Notes under the pieces: generated by a model | Told to the model about the DNA's origin: nothing | Seen by the model: the letters and a program-made list of their open reading frames with translations, nothing else | The model's database searches: none | Position numbers and translations under genes: made by a program | Shown here: positions 32,356-43,523 of the stretch, piece after piece | Position numbering within the stretch: position 1 is the stretch's first letter | How the letters are laid out: every line of letters starts with the position of its first letter | NCBI RefSeq assembly: GCF_910592395.1 | Contig: NC_088319.1 | Span: 2,730,001-2,794,000, forward strand | Reading direction: 5' to 3' | DNA from: Lineus longissimus | Lineage: Eukaryota > Nemertea > Pilidiophora > Heteronemertea > Lineidae | DNA: 64,000 bases

Positions 32356-33768
32356 GTAGCCAATATTTCGGTTTTTATATTCGCAACCTATTTTGCAATA
32401 AAGACATAATTTGCTGTTGTTGCGTGCACAACCGGTTAGACACTAGGACGGCGTTGCTTGCCCTACTGACAAGCTCGCATTGGATTGTTTGATATCGGAA
32501 TTTCGTTAGTCCTAGACTGGTTGCCTACCAGGGCTAAAGAAGCCATATTTAGTATATTTAGTGTGTTGGGTTTAATTACAGTTAGTATGAATGAATCGTT
32601 CTATGGAACGATCTCCATCATCCGCGCATTGCGCCCATAATTGTTAGAACTCAAATTTTCTTCAACGACGTTAACCGGAGCGCCCGAGACTGGAATATGA
32701 AACTTTATGCAGCGGTTGAAACAAAAACCTAATTCTCGTGGGAATGCATGGCGTACAGTCAACTGAGGAATAAGGTGTACACCTACACTTCATCTTTGAG
32801 GGTAAATTATGGTTGTCTGATGATTACTTCGATTCAACTGAACTGGTAAACATTTTTCACAATATATGATAAATTACGTGAAACTGCACAATACTACTTT
32901 CAAATTCAGACCGACCTCTGCTTTAGGCGTACCTGTCTATAATGAAGTCGTATTTTAAGTCGTGCACTGCAATTTGGAAAACCACTTCGTTGTAGCCATC
33001 TTATACACTGATCCAATTTGATATCATAAACATTACTGTAAAAATCCAGATGGAATGGCATAATAAAAACGTTCGTCGATTAACTGAATATTAGATAACT
33101 GTACGTAATTCAATATCGGAGATGAGGTCGGAGTGGGACTCGGAGTGGGACTCGGAACGGGCCAAGGCTCAGATTTAGCGGAATCTGCAATAAACATTTG
33201 AAAAGTTCTTTTTAGTATCAATTTGCTGAAACCCATATATTTATCGACTTAGGAAAAAAAATAACCAACATGCATGACAAAATGATCTGCATTATTCTTC
33301 TCGGACCATTTCCACATCGGCTGTGATGGGGGAGAAGGCCAAACGTAGCAATTTTTACAAATAATTATCATATACATATTCTATAGCGATCTTTTCATGT
33401 GCATTGTTTTTGGGTGTTCCCGCTCAATTTTACCATAATTTTCCAGTTTTCCCAGTTTTCCGCAGTTTTCGTAGATTCCGCTTAATTGCCCTGGCCGTCA
33501 GGACAATTTTCAGAGTGGCGCTCATTGTTGCCAACCTGTCTATAATATATACAGGGTATACCAAAAAGGCTGTCTCCGCCTATACGTTAATAATGGGTTT
33601 GTATAAACAAGATGAGCGCATTACTTATGAAGATTTTCTAATCAACAGAGAGAGACAGCCTTCCATCTCTCCCACAATGTAATGTATTAAAACCTAATTT
33701 CAACAATTTCATCCACTTCATTTAAAGATGTCATATCTTAACTTTTAACCGCCACGCCGAACTAGCAG
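32356..33768 (+). other. Proposed phase-0 intron of the PAN-domain gene, unit D
   Basis: GTAGCC opens this 1413-bp stretch and ctagcag closes it, with a ctaac/cttaac branch-like sequence about 25 bp upstream of the end. Matching introns are A 9912-11314, B 18184-19318, C 24835-26259, E 42122-43523, F 50270-51671 and G 58394-59524. B and G lack the same block of about 270 bp. Inside are a 12-bp VNTR near 33124 and, at 33404-33682, a 92-codon open frame that is broken or missing in other units. I treat that frame as chance. Confidence 0.6.
32397..32402 (+). terminator. Intronic AATAAA polyadenylation signal, unit D
   Basis: The AATAAA lies seven bases before the TAA that ends exon-1 read-through (32407-32409). 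A GT-rich stretch follows (tttgctgttgttgcgtgc). The same arrangement is at 9953 (A), 18225 (B), 24876 (C), 42163 (E), 50311 (F) and 58435 (G). It could end a short transcript encoding 128 residues with tail VANISVFIFATYFAIKT. This is inferred from sequence only. Confidence 0.45.
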
Positions 33769-34872
33769 AGGGGCACCTATCGGTCGTACCGTGATGTAAG
33801 GATCAATGGCCAGTTCCCAGCATGGGCGGCATCGGTATTTTACCACACAGGGCTAAGTGTCATAGTCACAGTGGCTCTTTTTCATTACTCCTTGAGTACT
33901 TATCGTAACGTCTACGTCTACAGCCAAGATGATATAAGCGGAGATTTTAAACTGACGTATCATTTTCATTTTAACGAGCTCACATACATTGCTGGCGAAT
34001 ATGGCAATGATGTCATAGGTGTTCGCACTCGTCAGGGACGGCAATCTGTCACTGAAAAGTTGCGAGCATTTCAATTCGATTTGATTGGAAGTAGCAATTG
34101 CCGAGAGTTGATTCTACCGTATGGTGAACTTGAGAAAAGCGTCGGTCCAAAGAATTCGAGGTTAAAATATTTCAAAATGGTTTCATGTGGTGAGAATGTT
34201 TTCTTGGAGTTGACCTTTCGATGCAAATTTCAGCAGCACAAAAACAGGGAAAAAGACCTGTTTATGTCTTGGTTAAATTGGTATAAAATAGTAAACATAG
34301 GGTTTGTTCTTAAACTTCGGTTTGTTAAAAGCCTAAAAGAGATAAACTACTCTCTTGTGCCTGAAGCCGAAAGTGCTTTATCATTTGATATGGATAACAT
34401 CATGTTAGAGGATATCCGATGTGATTTGAATGGTTATCTCTATAAATCATCAGCTAGAACACACTCGATCACCATCTTAGAAAAACCGTACGAGTATAAT
34501 AAATCCACGTCGATTATCTTACGTGATGATTTTTTCAGAAAATTGGGAGACTCCGCAATTCTGTCTTTGTTAGGATCATATAATGTCGTCGTTGAGGTTC
34601 ATCGGGCGAAGTTCGTTACCATATTTTTAAGTAAGCGTCCTAAGGAGAGCTTTAGGCTGAATCCTAAGAATCACGCTCAATTTCTGTTTAGGTTGCAATT
34701 GGGGCCATGCCTGGATGAATCCGAGGTGGAAGCTAAGAATACGTTATTGATGACCTTACGTGACCCTTTTGTCTCCAACCATTGGTTAATAGTCGGTGCG
34801 AATGAAAGATTATTTGCCTGGCCCAAATTCGCTACTGGTAAGCAAATGACCGCAAAGGTATTTACTCTGTAA
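33769..34872 (+). CDS. Exon 2 of PAN-domain gene, unit D: unrecognised 367-aa domain (reference copy)
   Basis: The frame opens right after TAG at 33763-33765 and the acceptor-like ctagCAG, and runs 367 codons to TAA, giving a spliced protein of 478 residues. GTG at 33871 is the first start-like codon inside, but no ATG lies near the 5' end in this unit, which supports an exon rather than a separate gene. Features include a mildly hydrophobic LSVIVTVALFHY, a YxYSQDDISGDF stretch, five cysteines (NCREL, VSCGEN, FRCKF, IRCDL, GPCLD) and sequons NYS and NKS. There is no clear transmembrane segment. I can assign no family. Six units keep the same length while flanks vary, so it is probably a real secreted domain. 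Confidence 0.74.
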   Translation, partial: RGTYRSYRDVRINGQFPAWAASVFYHTGLSVIVTVALFHYSLSTYRNVYVYSQDDISGDFKLTYHFHFNELTYIAGEYGNDVIGVRTRQGRQSVTEKLRAFQFDLIGSSNCRELILPYGELEKSVGPKNSRLKYFKMVSCGENVFLELTFRCKFQQHKNREKDLFMSWLNWYKIVNIGFVLKLRFVKSLKEINYSLVPEAESALSFDMDNIMLEDIRCDLNGYLYKSSARTHSITILEKPYEYNKSTSIILRDDFFRKLGDSAILSLLGSYNVVVEVHRAKFVTIFLSKRPKESFRLNPKNHAQFLFRLQLGPCLDESEVEAKNTLLMTLRDPFVSNHWLIVGANERLFAWPKFATGKQMTAKVFTL

Positions 34873-35138
34873 CAAAGTACTCGGGTGGACTTATATTGTT
34901 TATAAAGCTGAGCTGCACGAACAAATCTCACAGTAGCTGATTAAGAAACTAAGATGAGACGGATACGGCACAGCTATGGATGCAATATTTCTGACTGCTA
35001 CTATGTCTAATAATTCACTACGTTAATTTTTCGGAATTTGCACACTAGAATCTTTGTCTAAATCCTTATATCTACGCGAAATCGAAACAGACATCATAGC
35101 ATTCCACTCTCTACCGTAAGGAATTTCCGTGTTGCATA

Positions 35139-35144
35139 AATAAA
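35139..35144 (+). terminator. Candidate AATAAA signal downstream of exon 2, unit D
   Basis: The first AATAAA after the exon-2 stop lies about 270 bp on, in gcataaataaattc. The segment exists only in class-a units (A, D, E, F). Class-b units (B, C, G) lack it, and their next AATAAA is in gtctttaaataaa, for example 20718-20723 in B. Confidence 0.4.
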
Positions 35145-35923
35145 TTCATTGATATTCCGGGAGATATAATTGTCGCAATAAGTATATTGAGGGAAATTAC
35201 ACATGCAGTATAAGTGTATTTCGGATTACTTTAGATCTGGCCATATTTACTTGGCTCTTCTCTTGTCACTGCATTGTAATAGTGTGATCACCAATATTAT
35301 AGTAATGAAACACAGCCTTGGGCAGCCGGTGTCATAGTTGACCAGGTTTAGTTGACACCATAAAGGAGCATTGGTTAGGCAAGAGTCTTTAAATAAAAAA
35401 ATTGAAAGACTTTCAGACTGGTTGAAAGACTCTGGTCAGGCAAATCCCAAGGATACTAAGTAATCTTGTTCTGAGCAACACCACTATCTTTTAATAAACG
35501 TGATGTGGTCACATACCTTAGTTCAACTAAGTGCCCTCGGCCAGACGAGATGAAAAACACTATGAGCAAGTCGAAGACAGACTGTTATTTGAATGACGAT
35601 CGCCGTATTTGGGAGATCATCTTTCAAATGAGAGTATGGAAAGAGTCAGTTCGACCACTAAACTGTTATTGCAATACAACGTAATAGTTGTAAATTGAAA
35701 GTGAAAGAAAGCGATATTCGGAGGTTTCAGCTTGCATCTTCTTTTATTGACGGTCATGGCCTCTATGCACCATATAATACAATCCATCAGAATTCAAAAC
35801 GGACGGAGACTTTTTCCAGGGGGACATTTTCCACTTCTACACTGTACTGGATTGTGTGACCCAGTTCAATTTTGTCATTGAATAATTGAGTTCACCATCG
35901 CGTTGCCAAGAAATCTGGACGAT

Positions 35924-36125
35924 TATCTTCATCGAATCGGAGCTTACGTCCTCGTTTCAAAGATGTCTGGTCGCCGTCGTCACCGAGTTGGAGTTCATGC
36001 TCACGTTCGTGTTTCAACGATCGCTGGTCGAGTGCAGTCACCGAGTCGGAGCTTACGACCACGTTTCAACGATCTCAGGTTGAAAATCGTCTCCGAGTCG
36101 GAGTTCATGAAAATCTTTGGATCGT
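35924..36125 (+). repeat. Degenerate minisatellite, unit D
   Basis: Four imperfect copies occur, of the class-a version (gaaaatcgtctccgagtcggag). The LINE lies directly downstream. Confidence 0.6.
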
Positions 36126-36150
36126 TGTGTTTCTATTTTTTATGTCTATT

Positions 36151-37369
36151 ATATATATATGTTTATTTCTTACTATTGTACAGAGTATTTAAATTGACAT
36201 GAGTTTACAGAATTTACAGAAAAGAAAAAGAAACACCGTGATTACAAATTAACTCGTACATACAAATTCTAACATCGTCCTTATCTCGTCCTGTGTTAGT
36301 ATTTCGTTGCCGTTTTCTAGGCTTTCTAACAACTCACGGGCTTGAGCCGCCACACGTACATCCTCATCTTTAAACTCAGCCTCACCTATGTTATGGTATC
36401 CAACATTAATCGTAAACTTATTGATACGATATTTAAGACATACTCTAGTAGTGTTCCTACCCAGGCATGTTGTACCCTCATACAATATTAGATTCATACA
36501 TAACATCATGTAATCGTTCCCTGATCTAGTAAGGTTTTCTATGAATCTCAGTAATCGTCTTTCCAATTGAAGCTCAATGGGACTGTCTCCAATGATTAAA
36601 GGAATTAGTTTGTTGTGTGTTCTCATTGGTATCTTCCTTATTCGCCTGACGCACTTCCGCCATGCAGTGAAAAAATTCTCCATGTGTCGACTTCCTATGT
36701 CCCACAATTGAAACCCATACATACTCATGCAAAAAGATTTGAACAAAAAATACCGGCTCTCGGCTGATGCATGCCCAAAACGAGCCAAAACCATGTTGGT
36801 ACGCTTATACAAGTTGTTTATTCCTGCATCGATTCTCAGCTGGTCGGTATTGGGCCCTAGGGGGAAACCCAGATGCGCCTCAACCTGTTTTGCATTTAAC
36901 CTCACTCCGTCGAAGACTATGAATTCCACCCTGACATCACAACTCCCGGGAAAAACCATGAAACCACTTTTAGTCATATTGAATTTAATCATATAGTCAT
37001 TTGAAAAAACCTTTGCCATTTTCAACATCTTTGTCAGTGATAGTACCGTCGGTGCAAGGAGTATAATGTCATCTGCATAAGCAAATACCCCCACATACAT
37101 ATGACCTACTCTACACCCGATCTTTGAATGTTGTAGGTCTACAAGAAGCTGATCTATGTAAATATTGAAAAGAATGGGGGATAACACCCCACCCTGTTTC
37201 ATCCCGTTCGTCGCGGTAAATGAATCCGATACGAATTCGCCCCATTCCGTTGATTACTGTACTGGTATGCCAAAAACCTCGCCATTAATGGACAGATTCC
37301 GTTTTTTATGAGCTTCCGGAACAACTTAACAAAGTGTACGCAGTCGAACGCTTTACTTGCGTCAAGGGT
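36151..37369 (-). mobile_element. 5'-truncated CR1/jockey-like LINE in unit D
   Basis: Units A, E and F read tgtctattttagac across this point. Here 1219 bp are inserted between two copies of TATT (36147-36150 and 37370-37373). On the minus strand the element starts inside the reverse transcriptase (LDASKAFDCV) and ends in AAATAAA followed by an (AT)n tail. A 5' truncation, a short target duplication and a microsatellite tail fit a CR1-clade LINE, though I cannot fix the family. Confidence 0.85.
36249..37202 (-). pseudogene. LINE reverse transcriptase fragment
   Basis: The open frame of 317 codons starts at MKQGGVLSPILFNIYIDQLL and includes FAYADDIILLAP, the catalytic YADD box, then the thumb and C-terminal part. 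Coding similarity extends upstream to 37369 (LDASKAFD, FRKLIKNG), but a small indel near 37240 shifts the frame. The endonuclease and first half of the RT are absent, so it is a dead-on-arrival copy. Confidence 0.85.
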
Positions 37370-37727
37370 TATTTTAGACTACTTCTCAATGCTGGCTAGA
37401 TGCATGGCTTGCTGTTATGTTATCATTAAACCTGTGGTTCTGGTCATCATTCAGACACGAGGCTTTCAAGCCTCTTGGGATCATTTGATGAGAATGATTA
37501 ATAGTTATAACAGAAGACACTTACCAGTCAGTTGAAGTGTGATTGAGATCCGATCGAAACCTTAAAATCAGGAATTGAGTAATAACATGCCCGCCGTTTC
37601 TTATTTTTGAGGGTCATAGTTTCGGCTGCATTTTTCTTTGTGCCTTGTTCTCCCTGACGTACGCGTTCAAGTATGAGTGTTCAGGTGAGCTAGCGTCTGC
37701 TATCTAATTTTATTACTCCATTCCCAT

Positions 37728-38640
37728 GCGGGCAAGATCGAACAGCTCGAGTATGAAGTTAGGCGATATAGGTCGAACAGTGTTGGTCTGGCTGAGGCAA
37801 GGCTCACTGGTACAGGTGAGATGACAACAGCCGATGGACACAGACTCTTCTTTAGTGGTAAACATTCCAAGCGTGGATATGGGATGGCAGCCATGATTCA
37901 TAAGGACACGGCGCCAGCAGTTCTAAAAGCAACCTATTGGTAGTCCCTAGTGCACCAACTGTGAAATTTGTAAAACCTAACCATTAATTAGTGGTTCCAA
38001 CTAAAATAGGTAGTAAAACTACCATCAAAATGGTTAAGAATTACCATTTTGATAGTTAAAACAAATAATTCCACAGTCAGTGCAATAGCAACTACATGTA
38101 CCAGAGTAGTAAAACATAACAATAATTAGTTACTTTCACTATTTAATTTTAAAAAGAGTATTGACCAGTCTCCAACCGTATGATGACTGTGAGGATCAGC
38201 GCAAAACCATTCAACCTGTCAGTTGTCCAGATCTACGCTCCAACAAGCTTTGGATCCGAGGACAGGATGAATGGATTTTACGAAGACATCATGGCTACTA
38301 TGCAGTCTCTCCCAAAGCAGGACATTATTATGGTAGTAGGGGGCTGTGACGCAAAAATCGGCACCGATGCCTAGGACCAATGGAAAGGCAACGTCGGGAG
38401 ATTTTGCTCAGGAGTAACAAACAAGAGGGGCCTCCGGATAATTGAATTTCCTCAAAAACTCAGTCGAAAGGCAACTTGGCATTCTCCTATTGGTAACACA
38501 CACAACATGATCGAGTACATTACGGTTACGAAAGTTTTCGTGAGCAGCATCAGCATGGCTGAGACCACGACCTATCCAGGAGCAGATGTTGGAATTGACC
38601 ATGACCCTGTCATTACCCCAATAGCGCTTTTACTCACCTC
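37728..38640 (+). pseudogene. LINE endonuclease relic, unit D
   Basis: It has the same two pieces as unit A, without the 7-bp loss, so IHKDTAPAVLKAT is readable before the foldback element. Confidence 0.8.
37948..38087 (+). mobile_element. Foldback MITE inside the LINE relic, unit D
   Basis: It is at the same site and has the same structure as unit A. Confidence 0.65.
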
Positions 38641-40356
38641 ATGACAAGCCATAATCCAGGTTACAAGCTACAATCCAGGCTACAATCTAAGTTGTCCCTT
38701 GAGACTGATATTTCTGCTCCAAAGGCTGAATTTCAAATGTTAATTGCTTAATAAATGCCAACCCGCTCTAAATTCTTTTTACGTTTAATCATAATTATCA
38801 TGTCAGTGAACAACTTGATTATAGGCATCTCATAAAATATAACCCATACTAGTCCAGCAAGTCAGGAATGCAAACAGGATGATAAAAGTAGGAAACAGGT
38901 TAAGAAGTTTCTATGCTATTCCCGATTAAACAACTGATAAGACGATAGAGATAATATAATAGTATTGTACCGTCCTTTATTACGAGCTACACTGTACATT
39001 CGTAAGAGGATTCTTGCCAGATTCCTAATATAGTTAAGATCTAAACTGAGAAATCTTGCAACGAAATGTACATGCACTCGTTCACAAAGCTGAATAATAT
39101 CTTTAAAATCTTATACAAATCTTAATTCTTGATTTTGGCCGGGGAGATCAGAGCCGCGATAATCGATTCCTGTCCCATGCAAGGACCTACGATGACCACC
39201 GTAAACATGGTAAACGAGCAATTTTTGTAGCATGCAATCATGATCACAGGTCGTAGTGACAAAAAGCATAAGTCTACTTTAGGTTCAAGGATCAGAATCA
39301 CAAATAGCTACGTAACAACATTTTTTATATGTGAACATGCGTATGGGGTCGGATTCTATTCCACGATATCCATTTTAAAAGCAATCGATGCCAAAATAAG
39401 TTGATGCACTGTTTTCTTTGAATCAAATTAAACAAATACAGTTATTGACGCTGGTTGTGTTGTTATTGATTAAACGTTGTCTTGTTAAAGCCACAGTTAT
39501 CTTGCTAAAATCAGGCTCTATTGCATCGGTTGTGTCTGTCGCCGAAGAACTAAGGACACAAGTTCAGAGAGGTGACTAAACATGCTATTTTCGAAATTCA
39601 CCATTTCCTGATCAGCGCCTCTTGTAGCGGAGCTCTGAGACGTAGACGCTGACGTCCTCAATTACTTCGAAATTGATTTACTTTTGGCGAACTATTGACC
39701 AAACGAAGCTTGATATGCCTAATTATTCTTGTCGCATGGTAATTGTGTGATTTTACCTTTGATATATGGTGTTGTGAATTACGTGTACGCTCTATTAAAC
39801 GTCCTTGGTTTCAGTTGATGTGTCTGGCATTTGACCGACGAATGTTTGGGGTCAGCGCTGACAGCAGTCTTAAAGTATGTTATTTGTACACAAATGCATT
39901 TGAGATATACATGTACGCTCGTGCCATGCAAAATTCTGCATTTTAACATCACCCAGGAGGCTCTTGGCTAAGTTTCCAAAAACTCTCAGTTCCGCAAACA
40001 GAAAGAGGCTAACTATGATTTGTGATAGCAATGTATTTCAGAATGTCCCTTCGACAGTCAAATCGTCATTGATCCATTGCCGAAATATGCTTGTCTTAAC
40101 AGAAAATTTCGCGTTTAGGAGGTTTTCACAAATTTCTCGAGTAGGTCATGATCGCGAAAGCATTCTGCCGCGAAAATCCTTTCCTTTTCGGCAAGAATTC
40201 CATGTCATTGTTGGCATTGCATCCAGCTACATGTCCTATTTTGATCGAGGTGTTTAGAGAGACTGCGTATACAGTGTACCCTTTGCAATTAGCACGTATC
40301 GTAATGACTCCTAAAAACCACAAATTCCACATGTCTTGAATAGTGCCCAACAATCG

Positions 40357-41240
40357 TTGGTCCTGGGTGCACCTTAAGTGCACCAAGGACCAATCTTGGT
40401 GTACCTTAACTTCACATAAAGATCCTTATGTGCACCCAGTGCGAAATTCGCGCCGATTAAAAACCTGTGTCCAAGGTTGAAAATGGTATGTCTGTCTTGT
40501 AGCAAATCACAAAATCTCGTGTCGAACATTTGCTCTATTTTTCGCTTAAAAAGTGTATAAATATACATTTATGACAGATGGTGGTAAGAAATAAAGAAAA
40601 AGTATTTTTAAGAACATAATTCTATTTTCTATGTCATTAAGTGTGCTGTATGAAATGATTCCCCCATTCATACATACATCCGTTCATAGCACACGTGTGC
40701 GCAATGACCCCTAGATCCTGCCACTGATGTCGAACTGACAATGACATTTTGACGCCTCGTTTACAGTTCGTGTTCAGCAAAATTACGGATGTAGAGCAAA
40801 AGCACGCGTTTGTCATGCTGATGCAAATATTTACTCCTAAACAGGAAAAGATATCATTCTAGGCCCTCTTACTACAATCAATCCCCATGGCAAATATATA
40901 TGAACAACAGAAAGTCCCCATACAGTGAACCTGGCCATGCTGCCTATGTTTACCTAATTAGCATAATGTAGGCCAACACTATGGGAGCCCCCTATTATCA
41001 GTTAATCGTACTACTCATTTCAATGGAAGCCTTAACAGGTGTGAGTTAGTGTTCAGCAAAATTACGGATGTAGAGCAAAAGCACGCGTACCCCACATCGG
41101 ACACAGGTTTTTTAATCGGCGCGTATTTCAATCTGTTTTGCACATGAAGATCCTTTTAAAGCAGCACCCAGGAGCATCCTGGGTGCGGTGCTGTTAAGGT
41201 ACACCCAGCTTGGTCCTTGGTACACCTAAGGTGCACCCAT
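40357..41240 (+). repeat. Diverged inverted-repeat pair, unit E
   Basis: It has the same layout as unit B: palindrome at 40357-40393, left arm to about 40490, right arm about 41084-41240 with the cacccagga hairpin. The intervening part includes the 239-bp insertion. Confidence 0.63.
40770..41088 (+). repeat. 239-bp insertion bracketed by a 40-bp direct duplication, unit E
   Basis: The event and junctions are the same as in unit B: copies at 40770-40809 and 41049-41088. It marks B and E as one lineage for this part of the unit. Confidence 0.75.
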
Positions 41241-41788
41241 GACGACATTTGCCCTTTCGACGACACTGACTGTATTGCATGTGTTAGGTCGACTGAAATA
41301 TTGTGAAGGATAGACACCTACATGTAGATGTAGGTGACACTAGTTAATTTGTTTTAGCTATATCGTGTATTCAAAAATGAAAGAAACAATCACATGCAAA
41401 AAAATTTCTGAAGAAAATCTGTTGAAAAACCCATTACCTTTACAGTTTTCTAAACGGATTTTAATAGGTGCTATATTGGTTTTTCATGTATGATTTAAAA
41501 AGTTATTTTAGTTATATAGAATTTCTATGTTCATAAAATACATAGACTATACTGTATATACTATATAGATTTTTTTTCAGATGGGATCTTATAGTTTATA
41601 GGTTGTCCTTTACAAACCCTATACAGGTGATATACCGGTATAGATTTTATATAGCCTTTTTTGGCCATTTTTGGCCATTTTCTTTAAAGATTTGCTCCGG
41701 AGGATTTTGTCTGTGGTATAAGTTTGCAATGACACCATCAATATCTCGAGAAAGCAGGTAATCCAATCAAGAATTATATTGCGTGTAA

Positions 41789-42121
41789 ATGCAATTCATG
41801 ACTATATGGGAGTCATTGCTGGTCCTGACCAACATTGACAGAGCTCTAGCAAGTTTAGTGTTTTCCTCATTTCAATTCATGACAATGGACATTAACGGAA
41901 CTGATAGCAATTTAACCTTCGCAATCCTACGAGTTCAGTCAATTCTTCGATGTGGTATGGCATGCTCGAATATTCAGATGTGCGTTGCCTTTTTCACCAC
42001 CCCCCAGAACGGCCATGACCGCCATGATCAAACGGAAACCTGCCATCTTCACAAGAATGCTGCTACCAAGGACTGGACTTGTAGAGGCGGGAAAACAGGG
42101 CATCGGCTTTGGAAAAAGCAG
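41789..42121 (+). CDS. Exon 1 of PAN-domain gene, unit E
   Basis: The exon is intact with 111 codons. The signal peptide has WESLLVL in place of WELLLVL, and FMTMDINGTD replaces FMAMD. The donor at 42121/42122 is conserved, as are all five cysteines. Confidence 0.72.
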
Positions 42122-43523
42122 GTAGCCAATATTTCGGTTTTTATATTCGCAACCTATTTTGCAATAAAGACATAATTTGCTGTTGTTGCGTGCGCAACCG
42201 GTTAGACACTAGGACGGCGTTGCTTGCCCTACTGACAAGCTCGCATTGGATTGTTTGATATCGGAATTTCGTTAGTCCTAGACTGGTTGCCTACCAGGGC
42301 TAAAGAAGCCATATTTAGTATATTTAGTGTGTTGGGTTTAATTACAGTTAGTATGAATGACTCGTTCTATGGAACGATCTCCATCATCCGCGCATTGCGC
42401 CCATAATTGTTAGAACTCAAATTTTCTTCAACGACGTTAACCGGAGCGCCCGAGACTGGAATATGAAACTTTATGCAGCTGTTGAAACAAAAACCTAATT
42501 CTCGTGCGAATGCATGGCGTATAGTCAACTGAGGAATAAGGTGTACACCTACACTTCAACTTTGAGGGTAAATTATGGTCGTCTGATGATTACTTCGATT
42601 CAACTGAACTGGTAAACATTTTTCACAAATATATGATAAATTACGTGAAACTGCACAATACTACTTTCAAATTCAGACCGACCTCTGCTTTAGGCGTACC
42701 TGTCTATAATGAAGTCGTATTTTAAGTCGTGCACTGCAATTTGGATAACCACTTCATTGTAGCCATCTTATACACTGATCCAATTTGATATTATAAACAT
42801 TACTGTAAAAATCCAGATGGAATGGCACAATGAAAACGTTCGTCGATTAACTGAATATTAGATAACCGTACGTAATTCAATATCGGAGATGAGGTCGGAG
42901 TGGGACTCGGAGTGGGACTCGGAACGGGCCAAGGCTCCGATTTAGCGGAATCTGCAATAAACATTTAAATAGTTCTATTAGTATCGATTTGCTGAAACCC
43001 ATATATTTATCGACTTCGGAAAAAAAACAACCAACATGCATGACAAAATGATCTGCATTATTCTTCTCGGACCATTTCCACATCGGCTGTGGTGGGGAGA
43101 AGGCCAAACGTAGCAATTGTTACAAATAATTATCATATACATATTCTATAGCGATCTTTTCATGTGCATTGTTTTGGGGTGTTTCCGCTCAATTTTACCA
43201 TATTTCCCAGTTTTCCGCAGTTTTCGTAGATTCCGCTTAATTGCCCTGGCCGTCAGGATGATTTTCAGAGTGGCGCTCATTGTTGCCAACCTGTCTATAA
43301 TATATACAGGGTATACCAAAAAGGATGTATCCACCTATACGTTAATAATGGGTATTTATAAACAAGATGAGCGCATTACTTATGAAGATTGTCTAATCAA
43401 CAGAGAGAGACAACCTTCCATCTCTCCCACAATGTAATGTATTGAAACCTAATTTCAACAATTTCATCCACTTCATTTAAAGCTGTCATATCTTAACTTT
43501 TAACCGCCACGCCGAACTAGCAG

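Larger units (their letters stand above)
29443..38882 (+). repeat. Tandem unit D (5' type 1-alpha, 3' class a), carrying a LINE insertion
   Basis: This unit is about 8.2 kb without its LINE. The type-1 flank (29443-32022) closely matches unit A, including the 'cctcacttac' duplication near 30220 that B and E lack. The gene at 32023-34872 is intact and is the reference copy here. The 3' flank 34873-35920 is AT-rich with an AATAAA at 35139-35144. The minisatellite, the LINE insertion, the endonuclease relic and a type-1 spacer (38641-38882) complete it. Confidence 0.9.

Noticed and set aside
33033-33236. Minus-strand frame with Pro-Thr-Pro-Ser repeats
   Set aside because: It is produced by the 12-bp VNTR and differs in length between units. 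No upstream or downstream coding support.
33404-33682. Open frame of 92 codons in the intron (RRFRLIALAVRMIF type sequence, hydrophobic middle)
   Set aside because: It starts without ATG in A, C and D, is shifted there relative to E and F, and is largely deleted in B and G. Length and start are not conserved, so it is treated as intronic chance.
33871-34872. Exon 2 as an independent 333-codon single-exon gene starting at 33871
   Set aside because: The first codon is GTG in all units except G, and the frame stays open upstream to an acceptor-like site in all six intact copies, which favours an internal exon.
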